Notes: generated by a model from the sequence alone, not told the origin. Numbered from the stretch's first letter, positions 1 through 8,950 are shown. The stretch: 64,000 bases of DNA from Caballeronia sp. Lep1P3 (GCF_022879595.1 NZ_CP084268.1:186001-250000), one strand, 5' to 3'. Made by a program: numbers and translations.

Positions 1-774
1 GCCGTATCGCACGTACTGGATGAACTTGCCGCTGCGCTCGAGCAGTTCCAGCACCGGCAGCAGTTCGGCCATGAGCCGGCGTCCTTTGGCGAAGTCGCCT
101 TTGGCGCACGTTTCCAGAAGCTCGACGTGCGACTCGGGGATGAAGTTGGCCGCCGCGCCCACCCAGCTCTTCGCGCCCCACGCGAAGAACTCGAGCGCCT
201 GATCATCCATGCCGCAACTGAGCACGAGCCGGTCCGGGAAGTGCGTCGCCAGATGATGCAAGTGACCGATGTCGCCCGTGCTCTCCTTCATCGCCCTGAA
301 ATTAGGCCGTTCGAGCAGCTTTTCGAGCACGGCATCGCTGATTTCGGTGCCCGTGCGCGCCGGAAAGTTATAGAGCATGACCGGCAGATCGACGGCGTCA
401 TCGACCTTGAGGAAGTGCGCGAGCAGTTCATCCTGCGTGGGCTGCGCGTAGTACGGCGTCGCTAACAGCAGGGCCGACATACCCGCCTGCTTGGCGGCAA
501 GGCCGAGGTGAATCACGTCCTTCGTCGTCGTCGCGTTGATGCCTGCGGTGAGCACCGTCTTGCCGCCGACCGCATCCGTGACCGTATCAAACGTGCGGAT
601 GCGCTCGTCGAGCGTCAGCGCGTAATACTCGCCCGTGGTACCACCCACACCCAGTCCCGTCAGACGGCCGACGAGACCCTTCGCGTGTTTCGCGAGCAGC
701 GCGTGATCGATCTCGCCGTCACCGTTGAAAGGCGTAACCAGCGGTGCATGTACTCCTTCGAAGCTGACCATCAT
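1..774 (-). CDS. DapA-family (dihydrodipicolinate synthase-like) lyase, C-terminus cut by window edge
   Basis: The 258 visible codons encode a class I Schiff-base TIM-barrel lyase or dehydratase. The N-terminus has the family opening (VHAPLVTPF, then GLGVGGTTGEYYAL). The Schiff-base lysine is probably the K of MKESTGD. Two ATG codons are in tandem at 774 and 771; GAGG lies 4 nt before the first and 7 nt before the second, so either can start. The gene lies 53 bp downstream of glyA on the same strand and probably ends the betaine-import operon. The real substrate cannot be read from this fragment: the family includes dihydrodipicolinate synthase, N-acetylneuraminate lyase, keto-deoxy sugar acid enzymes and hydroxyproline-pathway deaminases. 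Only the C-terminus, beyond position 1, is missing. Confidence 0.85.
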   Translation of the reverse strand, partial: MMVSFEGVHAPLVTPFNGDGEIDHALLAKHAKGLVGRLTGLGVGGTTGEYYALTLDERIRTFDTVTDAVGGKTVLTAGINATTTKDVIHLGLAAKQAGMSALLLATPYYAQPTQDELLAHFLKVDDAVDLPVMLYNFPARTGTEISDAVLEKLLERPNFRAMKESTGDIGHLHHLATHFPDRLVLSCGMDDQALEFFAWGAKSWVGAAANFIPESHVELLETCAKGDFAKGRRLMAELLPVLELLERSGKFIQYVRYG

Positions 775-827
775 TTTTCCTCGACGTCGGTTTGTTTAGG
801 ATGCCGTTGTATCTTGCGGATAGCGAT

Positions 828-2123
828 TCAAACGAGCGCGTCCGCGGGCGAATAGATCGGAAACTGGCTGCACAGGTCGCGCACGCGGCTGCGCACGGCG
901 CGCTCGACGTCCGCATCGCCCTGCGAATTGCGCTGCAGCGCGCCCAGTACTTCGAGAATCATCTCGCCGATCAGACGGAACTCCTTCTCGCCGAAACCGC
1001 GCGACGTGCCCGCTGGCGTGCCGAGCCGGATGCCGGACGTGACAGTCGGGTTTTCCGTGTCGAACGGAATGCCGTTCTTGTTGCACGTAATGCCCGCGCG
1101 CTCCAGCGCCTTTTCCGCCTGCGTACCCGTGAGGCCCTTCGGTCGAAGATCGAGCAGAAGCAGATGATTATCGGTGCCGCCCGTGACGAGCCGCACGCCG
1201 CCTGCACTCAGCACGTCGCCGAGCGCGACCGCGTTCTTCAGCACCTGATCGATATACGTTTCGAATTCCGGCCGCAGCGCTTCGCCAAAGGCCACCGCCT
1301 TGCCCGCGATGACGTGCATCAACGGACCGCCCTGAAGGCCCGGAAACACCGCTGAATTGATTTTCTTCGCGATGTCGCCGTTATTCGTCAGAATGAAGCC
1401 GCCGCGCGGACCTCTTAGCGTCTTGTGCGTCGTGGAAGTGACGACGTCCGCAAAGCGCATCGGATTCTCGTGATGGCCTGCCGCGACGATGCCCGCGATA
1501 TGCGCCATATCCACCATCAGAAGCGCGCCCACGCTATCGGCGATCTCACGGAATGCCGCGAAATCCAGTGCGCGCGGATATGCAGAGTAGCCCGCGATGA
1601 TGAGTTTCGGGCGATGCTCCTCGGCGATGCGCCGCACATCGTCGTAATCGATGCGATACGTCTCACGACCGACGCCGTACTGCACTGCGTTGAACCACTT
1701 GCCCGACAGCGCGGGACGTGCGCCGTGCGTGAGATGACCGCCTGCGTCGAGGGCCATGCCCATGACCGTGTCGCCCGGCTTGAGCAGTGCGAGCATGACT
1801 GCGCCGTTCGCCTGTGCGCCCGAATGCGGCTGCACGTTGGCGAAGTCGGCGTCGAAGAGCGCCTTCACGCGATCGATGGCGAGCGCTTCGATGCGGTCCA
1901 CATGATCGCAGCCGCCGTAGTACCGCTTGGACGGATAGCCTTCCGCGTACTTGTTGGTGAGAACGGTGCCCTGCGCCTGCATGACGGCCGCGGATACGAT
2001 GTTCTCCGAGGCGATGAGCTCGATCTGCGTCTGCTGGCGACGCAATTCCAGCGTGATTTCCGATGCGATCACCGGATCGCGGTCCTGCAGCGTCTCGGCA
2101 AAGAAGCGTGCTGTGTGATTCAT
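828..2123 (-). CDS. glyA: Serine hydroxymethyltransferase
   Basis: 431 aa, the usual length. It interconverts glycine and serine using PLP and tetrahydrofolate. The family signature is clear: IELIASEN near residue 35, [17 protein letters not shown] near 55-71, [10 protein letters not shown] near 98, and the PLP lysine K234 in [12 protein letters not shown]. The start MNHTARFF is chosen because the frame upstream of 2123 runs into the next gene and has no SHMT sequence. It lies 65 bp after a betaine-type binding-protein gene. This suggests a specialised copy that turns glycine plus methylene-THF, both products of betaine demethylation, into serine. That role is inferred; housekeeping one-carbon metabolism is also possible. 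Confidence 0.95.
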   Translation of the reverse strand: MNHTARFFAETLQDRDPVIASEITLELRRQQTQIELIASENIVSAAVMQAQGTVLTNKYAEGYPSKRYYGGCDHVDRIEALAIDRVKALFDADFANVQPHSGAQANGAVMLALLKPGDTVMGMALDAGGHLTHGARPALSGKWFNAVQYGVGRETYRIDYDDVRRIAEEHRPKLIIAGYSAYPRALDFAAFREIADSVGALLMVDMAHIAGIVAAGHHENPMRFADVVTSTTHKTLRGPRGGFILTNNGDIAKKINSAVFPGLQGGPLMHVIAGKAVAFGEALRPEFETYIDQVLKNAVALGDVLSAGGVRLVTGGTDNHLLLLDLRPKGLTGTQAEKALERAGITCNKNGIPFDTENPTVTSGIRLGTPAGTSRGFGEKEFRLIGEMILEVLGALQRNSQGDADVERAVRSRVRDLCSQFPIYSPADALV

Positions 2124-2188
2124 ATGTGCAACTCCAACGACTTTCGAATGAACACGGTTGAATGAGCGACCGGCAATGCCTGCTGCGC

Positions 2189-3073
2189 TTACTGTTCGAG
2201 CCAGGCCTTCACCTTGTCGGGGTGGGCATCGACGAACTTCTTCGCGGCGCTCGGCCAGTCGTTCGTCGAGTTGCCATCGAACTCGACGGACTCGACATCG
2301 GCGAGCGTCATCTTGAAGTGATGAAAGAAGACATCGGCGCGCGGGAATTTCGACGCGAACTGCTTGGACGCGAAGCCATGCACTTGCTCTTCGCCGCCTA
2401 ACGCGCCCTTCGGGTCCTTCAGATAGCGCATCTTCCATTTCTGCCAGAGCCAATGCGGGCTCCATACGGTGACGACGACCCAGTTCTTCGATTGATACGC
2501 CCGCGTGATCGACGCGAGCATGCCCGCCTCGCTCGACGATTGCAGGTTATAGCCCGCGAGGTTGTATTCCTTGATGGCCTTCTCGGACGCCTGCATGAGA
2601 CCGCCGCCCGGCTCGATGCCCTGAATCGTGCCGTTGAGCTTGCTCTTCACGTCGGGCTTCGCGAGATCCGGAATGGAAGACAGTTCGCTTTCGGGAATGT
2701 AGTCCGGCACGGCCCATCCGTTCTTGCCGCCCGTATAGATGATCCCGGTGTCTTCCATGTCGTTCTTGTAGCGCGCGTAATACGTCCCGTGCGTGACCGG
2801 AAGCCATCCGCCGACCATGATGTCCAGATCGCCGCGCGCGACGCCCTGATACTGGATGCCGATGTCGGCCTGAACGAACTTCACCGGCTGTTGCAGCTTG
2901 GTTTCGAGCACGTACTTCGCGACGTTCGCCACCGCGAGCACATCGGCCCAGTTCGTCACCGCGATCTTGATGGGCTCAGCCGCACGCGCCGATACCGCCG
3001 TGAGCGCCATCGCGCCGAGCGTTACTGTCATCGCGGTCCTGGTCAGCCAGCGCTTCATCACATCACCCGTCAT
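2189..3073 (-). CDS. Glycine betaine/proline-type ABC transporter substrate-binding protein (OpuAC/ProX fold)
   Basis: 294 aa periplasmic protein. The N-terminus is a Sec signal peptide (basic MKRWLTRT, hydrophobic core, cleavage after VSARA near residue 32). The mature part begins [25 protein letters not shown] and has aromatic-rich stretches ([27 protein letters not shown]) typical of binding proteins that cage a quaternary ammonium head group. The start at 3073 is supported by AAGGAG six bases upstream; the inner Met at 3058 is less likely. It follows the permease gene by 108 bp and precedes glyA. The ligand is probably glycine betaine, choline or proline betaine; the sequence alone does not decide. 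Confidence 0.9.
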   Translation of the reverse strand: MTGDVMKRWLTRTAMTVTLGAMALTAVSARAAEPIKIAVTNWADVLAVANVAKYVLETKLQQPVKFVQADIGIQYQGVARGDLDIMVGGWLPVTHGTYYARYKNDMEDTGIIYTGGKNGWAVPDYIPESELSSIPDLAKPDVKSKLNGTIQGIEPGGGLMQASEKAIKEYNLAGYNLQSSSEAGMLASITRAYQSKNWVVVTVWSPHWLWQKWKMRYLKDPKGALGGEEQVHGFASKQFASKFPRADVFFHHFKMTLADVESVEFDGNSTNDWPSAAKKFVDAHPDKVKAWLEQ

Positions 3074-3182
3074 TTTGTACTCCTTGTTAGTTCGATCGTT
3101 CGTTGGATTTCCGACCGGCGACTTAATCGAGTCAGCGGACGCGCTTGCAGTTCGTTACTGCGGGATTTGCGGCACTTCTCTC

Positions 3183-4070
3183 TCAGGTTCGGGCCGCGCC
3201 GACCGCGCCTGCCTTCGAAGCCTTTGCCGTCTTGCGCGGCTTCTTCGACTTGACGCCGAAGCTCTCGGTCAACCGATCTAGCACGATGGCGAGCAGCACC
3301 ACGCCCAGACCGCCTTCGAAGCCGATACCGATGTCGAGCCGCTGGATGCCGCTCAGCACGTACTCGCCAAGACCGCCGGCACCGATCATCGAGGCGACGA
3401 CGACCATCGACAACGCCATCATGATCGTCTGATTCACGCCTGCCATGATGGATGGCAGTGCGTTCGGAAGCTGGATCTTCCAGAGCAATTGCGCATCGGT
3501 GCTGCCGAACGCGCGCCCGGCTTCCAGCAATTCCTCACGCACCTGGCTGATGCCGAGCGTCGTCAAACGCACGACAGGCGGCATGGCGAACACGATCGTT
3601 GCGATCACTGCGGGAACGCGCCCCAGCCCGAACAGGATCACCGCAGGAATGAGGTACACGAAGGCCGGCATCGTCTGCATGAAGTCCAGCACCGAACGCA
3701 GCACGACTTCGACGCGCTTGTTGCGCGCGCCCCAGATGCCGAGCGGCACGCCGATCAGAAGACTGAAGAACGTGGCGGCAATGACGAGCGCAAGCGTCGA
3801 TACGGTCTGCGCCCACAAGCCCATGTAGTGAATGACGTAGAGCGCGACGCCGACGAATGCGGAGAAGAGAACACCGCGTCGCCACAGTGCGAGCGCCATC
3901 AGCAATACCAGCATGGCGATGAAAGGGATGGCGCCTAGTCCGTCTTCGAGCAGCTTCACGCACGCGCCCAGCACGGAAGAAAACGCGTCGAAGCCGCCGC
4001 GAAAGTGCTGAAACAGGAAGTTGACGAGGTCTTCCGCGAATTTTCCAAAGATCGATGATGACGAGTTCAT
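3183..4070 (-). CDS. Quaternary-amine ABC transporter permease (ProW/OpuAB type)
   Basis: 295 aa inner-membrane protein with about six hydrophobic segments (for example IPFIAMLVLLMALALW and VYLIPAVILFGLGRVPAVIATIVFAMP). The EAA-type cytoplasmic loop is present as EAGRAFGSTDAQLLWKIQLPNALPSIMAGVNQ. The start MNSSSSIFG at 4070 is preferred: it has GGAGAGC just upstream and overlaps the stop of the ATPase gene as ATGA, indicating translational coupling. An earlier Met at 4112 would lie wholly inside the ATPase gene. The hydrophilic C-tail (KSKKPRKTAKASKAG) is lysine-rich. It forms the membrane channel with the ATPase at 4067-5335 and the binding protein at 2189-3073. Confidence 0.92.
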   Translation of the reverse strand: MNSSSSIFGKFAEDLVNFLFQHFRGGFDAFSSVLGACVKLLEDGLGAIPFIAMLVLLMALALWRRGVLFSAFVGVALYVIHYMGLWAQTVSTLALVIAATFFSLLIGVPLGIWGARNKRVEVVLRSVLDFMQTMPAFVYLIPAVILFGLGRVPAVIATIVFAMPPVVRLTTLGISQVREELLEAGRAFGSTDAQLLWKIQLPNALPSIMAGVNQTIMMALSMVVVASMIGAGGLGEYVLSGIQRLDIGIGFEGGLGVVLLAIVLDRLTESFGVKSKKPRKTAKASKAGAVGAART

Positions 4071-5335
4071 GCTGCTCTCCGCTCCAACACTTGCTTGAGG
4101 ATGGTCCGGCACGAAACGATGCCCGCGAACTTGCCGTCGCCGTCGACGACCGGAACGTCGTATTCGCGGCCGAGCGCGACAGAGGCCAGTTCGTGCAGAT
4201 CGGCTTCCGAGGGGACGGCGTGCAGGTCCGGATGCAACGCGTCGCGCACGGTGCGATTGCCGGCCTTGTGCAGACGTTCGAGCGTCACGCAGCCGATGAA
4301 TCGTCCGCGTTCATCGCAGACGTAGGCGCAGTCGAGATTCGAATCGATCATCTCCGAGAGATAGCGCTCGGCAGACGTGCCCACGTCGCATGAAATCACG
4401 CCCTTGTTGGGCTTTTCCAGCAGGCTGGAAGCAGTCAGAAAGCGCGAGACGTCCACGTTGCGGAAGAAGTCGCGCACGTAGTCATCGGCGGGCGTCTGGA
4501 TGAGGTCAGCCGGTGTGCCTACCTGAATCAGGCGGCCGTCTTTCATGATGCCGATGCGCCCGCCGATCTTGATGGCTTCTTCGATATCGTGCGAGATGAA
4601 GACGATCGTGCGCTGCTCTTCCTTCTGCAAGCGCAGCAACTCGTTCTGCATTTCGAAGCGGATCAGCGGATCGAGCGCGGAGAACGCCTCGTCCATCAAA
4701 AGCAGCGCGGGGTTGACCGCAAGCGCGCGCGCAAGACCGACGCGCTGCTGCATGCCGCCCGACAGCTCGCTCGGCAAGAGCTTTTCGTACGAGCCGAGAC
4801 CGACGCGCGTGAGGGCCGCGCGCGCGGTCTCGTAACGGTCGAACTTCTTTTGTCCCGAGACTTCTAGACCGTAAGCGATGTTGTCGATAACGGTTCTATT
4901 AGGCAGCAATGCGAACGATTGAAAGACCATCGCCATCTTCTTGCGTCGGACTTCGCGAAGCTCGACGGTGGACATCGGCGCGATGTCGCGGCCTTCCAGG
5001 ATAACGTTGCCAGACGTGGGTTCGATGAGCCGGTTGAGCAGACGCACGAGCGTCGACTTTCCGGAGCCCGATAGTCCCATGATGACGAAGATCTCGCCGG
5101 CCTGAACGCTCAGGCTCACATCGTCGACGGCAACCATGTTGCCTGTGGCTTCGAATATCTCGCTGCGGCCACGGCCTTGCTTCATCATCTCGAGGGCACG
5201 TTCGGGCTTCGGCCCGAAAATCTTCGAGAGGTTTTTCACCTGCAGAATTTCTGCGCCTGCGGCGGCGGCGTTCGTGTATGGAGGTACACGCACCTGTGCC
5301 GGGTTCTCGGGCGCAAGAGTCAAGTTGGGCGTCAT
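4067..5335 (-). CDS. Quaternary-amine ABC transporter ATP-binding protein with C-terminal CBS pair (ProV/OpuAA type)
   Basis: 422 aa. The ProV-type N-terminus (KIFGPKPERALEMMKQGRGRSEI) precedes the ATPase core: Walker A GLSGSGKST at 87-95, a Q-loop in MVFQSFALLP, the signature LSGGMQQRVGLARAL, Walker B LLLMDEAFSALDP and the switch His in FISHD. After about residue 290 a tandem CBS region follows; in relatives this senses ionic strength or osmolarity. First gene of the minus-strand operon ATPase, permease, binding protein, glyA, dapA-like. Upstream lies a 618-bp gene-free region with a dyad at 5454-5474. Start MTPNLTLAPENP is the first Met in frame. Confidence 0.93.
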   Translation of the reverse strand: MTPNLTLAPENPAQVRVPPYTNAAAAGAEILQVKNLSKIFGPKPERALEMMKQGRGRSEIFEATGNMVAVDDVSLSVQAGEIFVIMGLSGSGKSTLVRLLNRLIEPTSGNVILEGRDIAPMSTVELREVRRKKMAMVFQSFALLPNRTVIDNIAYGLEVSGQKKFDRYETARAALTRVGLGSYEKLLPSELSGGMQQRVGLARALAVNPALLLMDEAFSALDPLIRFEMQNELLRLQKEEQRTIVFISHDIEEAIKIGGRIGIMKDGRLIQVGTPADLIQTPADDYVRDFFRNVDVSRFLTASSLLEKPNKGVISCDVGTSAERYLSEMIDSNLDCAYVCDERGRFIGCVTLERLHKAGNRTVRDALHPDLHAVPSEADLHELASVALGREYDVPVVDGDGKFAGIVSCRTILKQVLERRAA

Positions 5336-5953
5336 CTGTCGTTCCGACTGATATTCAAGGGATCGGGCAGCACACTGTCCGGTTCATCCGGCTTCGTGCG
5401 CCGTCACTGAGCGGCGTTTGCGCACACGAATCGCGCGGAGCGCTAATCGCTGAGAATCAAACGCCGCTTGATTCACCAGTGCTTGTCATCGGTTCATTCA
5501 TGCACGGGTCCAAGCGTATCAATTCAAATCGCGAACTCCCCCAACATTTCCTAGGCCATAAGCCCTACTTCTGGTAATGGTCGTTTGCGGGGCGTGGGCC
5601 GTGTCGCGTGCACTAAATGCGGTCTATGCGGCGGGGAGCCTTTAGCTGCGGGCGTTTGTGTGCTGCGGGTCGGGTTTGACGCGGTGCTTCGCCGAGGCGA
5701 GCGATGACGGTCGCCTCAGGGAATGTCCTAGATAGGGTTTGACAGGAGGAAGGAGACTGCAATTGAGGCGTGACTCCGGTGTTGGTCCGGAGCACAGTTG
5801 GGCTGGAGCCTAAGAACTGCTGACTTGCTTGATGCGCCCGCAAACTGGCCCGGTGTGCGAGCCGTCGAGCTCAGCGACCGGGCGTCGGCGCAAAGTTGCG
5901 CAACTATGCTGGAAGAGGGAAGGCGAGACAACAACACCCCTCCCATCCCACCC
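5336..5953. other. Gene-free interval upstream of the betaine-type operon
   Basis: 618 bp with no open frame that resembles a protein family. The part next to 5335 must hold the promoter of the minus-strand transporter operon. It contains a 10-bp inverted repeat, GCGGCGTTTG at 5411-5420 with CAAACGCCGC at 5458-5467, and a tighter dyad at 5454-5474. Around 5580-5900 the DNA is G-rich on the plus strand with short inverted pieces such as GCCCGGT at 5848 and ACCGGGC at 5877. I see no RNA gene there. A dispersed intergenic repeat is possible but cannot be tested from one window. Confidence 0.6.
5454..5474. promoter_or_regulatory. Inverted repeat GAATCAA-N7-TTGATTC, possible operator
   Basis: A perfect 7-bp inverted repeat with 7-nt spacing lies about 120 bp upstream of the transporter ATPase start. 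It interlocks with a second, wider inverted repeat (5411-5420 with 5458-5467). Size and symmetry fit a dimeric regulator site. No regulator gene lies beside it, so the assignment is tentative. Confidence 0.35.
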
Positions 5954-6913
5954 TCACCCCTGCAACGCCTCCCACATCTCCCTATCCCGCTCGGCCGTCC
6001 AAATACGCGGATGCCTGATACCGCTCGCTTCGTCATACGCGCGCGAGACATCGAACGGAAGGCAATGCTCGTAGATAAACACCTGAGCGAACTTCGGGTC
6101 CATCGCCTTGCGCGTATGAGCCATCGCGCCTTTCAGGTCAAGCTTGTCGGCCACCGCCTCGCGGCCTGCCTGAAGGAGCGTCGTCACGAAATCCTTCGTA
6201 TAGTCGAGGCCTTTGCCGACTTCGGCCGGCGAGAGCAGCGCGGGCCCGCGGCCGGGGACGAGCTTCTCGGGATTCAGCGCGCGCAGCGCTTCGAGCGTCG
6301 CGGGCCATTCTTCGAGTTGCGCATCGCCGCAATAGCACGCCGCGTCGTACTCGACGAGATCGCCCGAAAAGAGCACCTTCTGCGACGGCAGCCAGACGAC
6401 CGTATCGCCTTTCGTATGCCCCGCGCCGAGATGGGCGATCCTGACTTCGAGCTTGCCGAGCCACAGCGTGATTTCCTTCTCGAAGACGAGCGTCGGCCAC
6501 GTGAGACCCGGCACCGTTTCCACGCCCGCGAAGAGGCGCGGAAAGCGCTCGATCTCCGACTTCATGTCCTGCTCGCCGCGCTCGACGATCATTTCATACG
6601 TGCCACGGCTCGCGATGATCTGCTGCGCGCCCTCCTCGAAATACGCCGACGCGCCGAGCACGCGCACCGCGTGATAGTGCGAAAGGACCACATACTTGAT
6701 GGGCTTATCGGTAACGCTGCGGATCTTCCCAATGAGATCCTGCGCCATCGCGGGCGTCGCGGTCGTATCGACGATCAGCACGCCGTCGTCGCCGATGACC
6801 ACGCCCGAGTTCGGATCGCCTTCGGCCGTGTACGCCCATGCGTTCTCCGAAAGCTGCGTGAAGGTGACGTTCTTCTGCTCCAGATCGGCCTGTGATGCGA
6901 AGGCTTTTGCCAT
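5954..6913 (-). CDS. MBL-fold metallo-hydrolase with degenerate metal motif
   Basis: 319 aa. The beta-lactamase fold is shown by NSGVVIGDDGVLIVDTTAT, the H79-Y-H81 motif, HLGAGHTKGDTVVWLP and LFSGDLVEYDAACY. The usual HxHxDH reads H79-Y-H81-A-V83-R84, so the Asp and third His that bind the second metal are replaced. This suggests a one-metal or altered site. The start MAKAF at 6913 is chosen because GGAGA lies five bases upstream; METD at 6925 has no ribosome site. It is divergent from two IclR genes and shares an operator-like dyad with the FAD hydroxylase at 8951-10645, so it may hydrolyse a ring-cleavage or lactone intermediate of that pathway. Substrate unknown. Confidence 0.88.
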   Translation of the reverse strand: MAKAFASQADLEQKNVTFTQLSENAWAYTAEGDPNSGVVIGDDGVLIVDTTATPAMAQDLIGKIRSVTDKPIKYVVLSHYHAVRVLGASAYFEEGAQQIIASRGTYEMIVERGEQDMKSEIERFPRLFAGVETVPGLTWPTLVFEKEITLWLGKLEVRIAHLGAGHTKGDTVVWLPSQKVLFSGDLVEYDAACYCGDAQLEEWPATLEALRALNPEKLVPGRGPALLSPAEVGKGLDYTKDFVTTLLQAGREAVADKLDLKGAMAHTRKAMDPKFAQVFIYEHCLPFDVSRAYDEASGIRHPRIWTAERDREMWEALQG

Positions 6914-6974
6914 GTCTGTCTCCATTGGATGCGCGGCGAATAGCCCATGGTCGCGTCGGGCATTTTGTTTGTCA

Positions 6975-6994
6975 ATGGCAAACGGGCTTGCTAT
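6975..6994. promoter_or_regulatory. Operator-like dyad ATGGCAA-N6-TTGCTAT (site 1)
   Basis: A 20-bp dyad with 7-bp arms (one mismatch) and a 6-nt spacer lies 62 bp upstream of the MBL-hydrolase start and 92 bp upstream of the first IclR start. The same design recurs at 10676-10695 before the FAD hydroxylase, and both are followed by TAG(T/A)TGAA(C/T)TA-like sequence. Length and symmetry suit an IclR-family site, and two IclR genes are adjacent. Binding is inferred. Confidence 0.6.
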
Positions 6995-7085
6995 AGTTGA
7001 ACTACGGGAAAACCCCCGTCGTGGTCTTTCAATAGCGGATGCGCTAGCATCGGACGCCCGAATCGCGCGCGAGGAGCGACTGCAC

Positions 7086-7895
7086 TTGAACGACGTCACA
7101 GACAAACCGCAACGAGGCATCCAGAGCGTCGAAGTCGCCGGCCGCCTTCTGGAAGCGCTCGCGCTGCGTCGCGCGCCGGTCGGATTGAGCGAACTCGCGA
7201 GCGCCTCGGCGTTGTCCACTGCGCAGGCGCACACGTATCTCGTCAGCTTGACGAAGCTCGGCCTCGTCAAGCGCGATGCCCTGACTGGATATTACGAGCC
7301 GGGGCCGCTCTCGCTGCGTCTGGGTCTGATGTTCGTCGAAGAGCAGCCCGCGTATCGCCTGGCGGCTGCGCAGGCCGCACAGCTTGCGCAACGCATCGGT
7401 CATAGCGTGGCCGTGTGCGTCGCGGGGGCGCAAGGGCCGATGATCGTGCGCTACGAACGCGGCGCCCATCCGCTGCATGTGAATCTCCACATCGGCACGG
7501 TGATGTCGCTGCAAGGCACGTCCACAGGGCGCGTGTTCAGCGCGTTTCTGGATGCGTCGCAACTCGCCGCAATGATGCAGAGCCAGGGCATCGAACGGCC
7601 GCGCGTCGGCATCGACGATACAGCCTCGCCCGACGATGCACACTGGCACGCGAGCCTCGACGACACGCGCCGGCGCCGCATGGCGCGCAGCGTCGATATA
7701 CCGAGTCCCGGCATCAGCAGCATGAGCACGCCCGTGCTCGACGCGAGCGGCCGCTTGCAACTCGCGCTGACGGTCATCGGACCATCGGGCGCGATGGACG
7801 TGACCTGGCAGGGCGGCATCGCGCGCGAGCTTCGCGACGCCGCGCGATGCATCACCGAAGCGCTGAACCAACCGCAATCGATTCATGGCAACTGA
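7086..7895 (+). CDS. IclR-family transcriptional regulator (first of a pair), probable TTG start
   Basis: 269 aa from the TTG at 7086, which has GAGGAG at 7071-7076 nine bases upstream. An ATG at 6976 is in frame, but it lies inside the operator dyad and would add residues absent from the family. The N-terminal winged helix-turn-helix is GIQSVEVAGRLLEALALRRAPVGLSELASASALSTAQAHTYLVSLTKLGLV. The C-terminal effector domain contains RYERGAHPLHVNLHIGTVMSLQGTSTGRVFSAF and SISTPV-like sequence (SPGISSMSTPVLD). It is divergent from the MBL hydrolase and overlaps the second IclR gene by 11 bp, so the two are co-translated. It probably controls both operons carrying the shared dyad. Confidence 0.88.
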   Translation: MNDVTDKPQRGIQSVEVAGRLLEALALRRAPVGLSELASASALSTAQAHTYLVSLTKLGLVKRDALTGYYEPGPLSLRLGLMFVEEQPAYRLAAAQAAQLAQRIGHSVAVCVAGAQGPMIVRYERGAHPLHVNLHIGTVMSLQGTSTGRVFSAFLDASQLAAMMQSQGIERPRVGIDDTASPDDAHWHASLDDTRRRRMARSVDIPSPGISSMSTPVLDASGRLQLALTVIGPSGAMDVTWQGGIARELRDAARCITEALNQPQSIHGN

Positions 7896-8718
7896 CTTCG
7901 CGAACCTTCCGCACGACGCGAGCGCGTCCGAAACCAAAGCGCAGCGCGGAATCAGCGCGCTCGACAGCACGGGCGACTTGCTGAAGGCGCTCGCCGCAGC
8001 GGGTCACGCGATGAACCTGCGCGACCTTGCGGCCGCCGCCGGCATGCCGCCCGCGAAGGCGTTCCCTCACCTCGTCAGCCTGCAAAAGATCGGGCTGCTG
8101 TCTCGGGGCGACGACGGCTGTTTCGCCGCCGGTCCGCTCGGCTTCGAACTCGGGCTTGTCGCGCTGCAACGGCTTTCGCCCACACGCGATGCCGAACCGG
8201 AAATCGTCTCGCTCGCCGCGACGACGCAACTGAGCGTCGCCGCCGCCACGCTCGGCCCGCTCGGACCGACCGTCATCCGTCTCGAAGAATCGTCGCGGCC
8301 TCAGCACATCAGCCTGCGCGTCGGCACGGTGATGTCGCTCGTCAACACGGCGATCGGGCGCGTATTCGCCGCGCATGTGCCGGAGGACGCGCTCGCCGGA
8401 TGGCTTGCGCAGGAACCCATCCGGCTCGCCGGCGCGCAAGCGAAGCCGTCGATTTCGCGCGCGTATCGGGAACGTCTCGCGCGCATTCGCGAGACCGGCA
8501 TCGACGATGCATTCGACGCGCCGGTGCCCGGCATCGGCACGTTCGCGGCGCCGGTCTTCGATCACACGGACAGCATCCGGCTGGTGATCGCGGTGATCGG
8601 GCCTTCGCGCAGCATCGAGCGCAACGTCGATGGCCCAGCCGCGCGCGCGCTCCTCGCGGCGACGCGGCGGCTCTCGTGGCGTTTCGGTTCGCTGCGCGAT
8701 GCATCGCCCGATTCGTGA
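7885..8718 (+). CDS. IclR-family transcriptional regulator (second of a pair)
   Basis: 277 aa, a paralogue of its upstream neighbour. The helix-turn-helix (GISALDSTGDLLKALAAAGHAMNLRDLAAAAGMPPAKAFPHLVSLQKIGLL) and effector domain (RLEESSRPQHISLRVGTVMSLVNTAIGRVFAAH, PVPGIGTFAAPVFD) align along the whole length with the first copy. Its ATG lies inside the end of the first gene (11-bp overlap). Sequence similarity is moderate, so the duplication is not recent. The pair could form heterodimers or bind different effectors. It runs convergent to the DUF2783 gene, 13 bp away. Confidence 0.9.
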   Translation: MATDFANLPHDASASETKAQRGISALDSTGDLLKALAAAGHAMNLRDLAAAAGMPPAKAFPHLVSLQKIGLLSRGDDGCFAAGPLGFELGLVALQRLSPTRDAEPEIVSLAATTQLSVAAATLGPLGPTVIRLEESSRPQHISLRVGTVMSLVNTAIGRVFAAHVPEDALAGWLAQEPIRLAGAQAKPSISRAYRERLARIRETGIDDAFDAPVPGIGTFAAPVFDHTDSIRLVIAVIGPSRSIERNVDGPAARALLAATRRLSWRFGSLRDASPDS

Positions 8719-8731
8719 AGCGCCAAGCGGC

Positions 8732-8944
8732 TCACGCGTTCGCCGCGCCCGTCGACCCTGAGCGCGCGATAGCAAAGGCTTGCGCGAGCACGTCCGTATC
8801 GCCGATGTGGTTCGCGAGCAGCAGCACGAGCTTTGCGTTGAGCATGTGACTGTCGGCATCGGCCAGGCCTTCGTGCGTGGCGATGAGACGCTCGTAGAAC
8901 GCATCCATGTCCGCGATGTTCGGTTCGAGATTCAGGTGGCTCAT
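8732..8944 (-). CDS. DUF2783 small protein
   Basis: 70 aa, acidic N-terminal half, no signal or membrane segment. The sequence LNLEPNIADMDAFYERLIATHEGL followed by LNAKLVLLLANHIGDTDVLAQAF fits the DUF2783 family, which I know as a short companion of FAD-dependent aromatic hydroxylases. Its start is 6 bp after the hydroxylase stop, so the two are one transcript. Function is unknown; a partner or chaperone role for the monooxygenase is plausible but only inferred from the pairing. Confidence 0.75.
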   Translation of the reverse strand: MSHLNLEPNIADMDAFYERLIATHEGLADADSHMLNAKLVLLLANHIGDTDVLAQAFAIARSGSTGAANA

Positions 8945-8950
8945 GGCCGT

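Noticed and set aside
5613..5843. Short open frame in the gap upstream of the betaine operon
   Set aside because: No recognisable domain and no ribosome site; the protein is low-complexity and looks like chance.
6976..7085. Upstream ATG start for the first IclR gene
   Set aside because: It lies inside the operator dyad and adds residues with no match to the family; the TTG at 7086 has GAGGAG at proper spacing.
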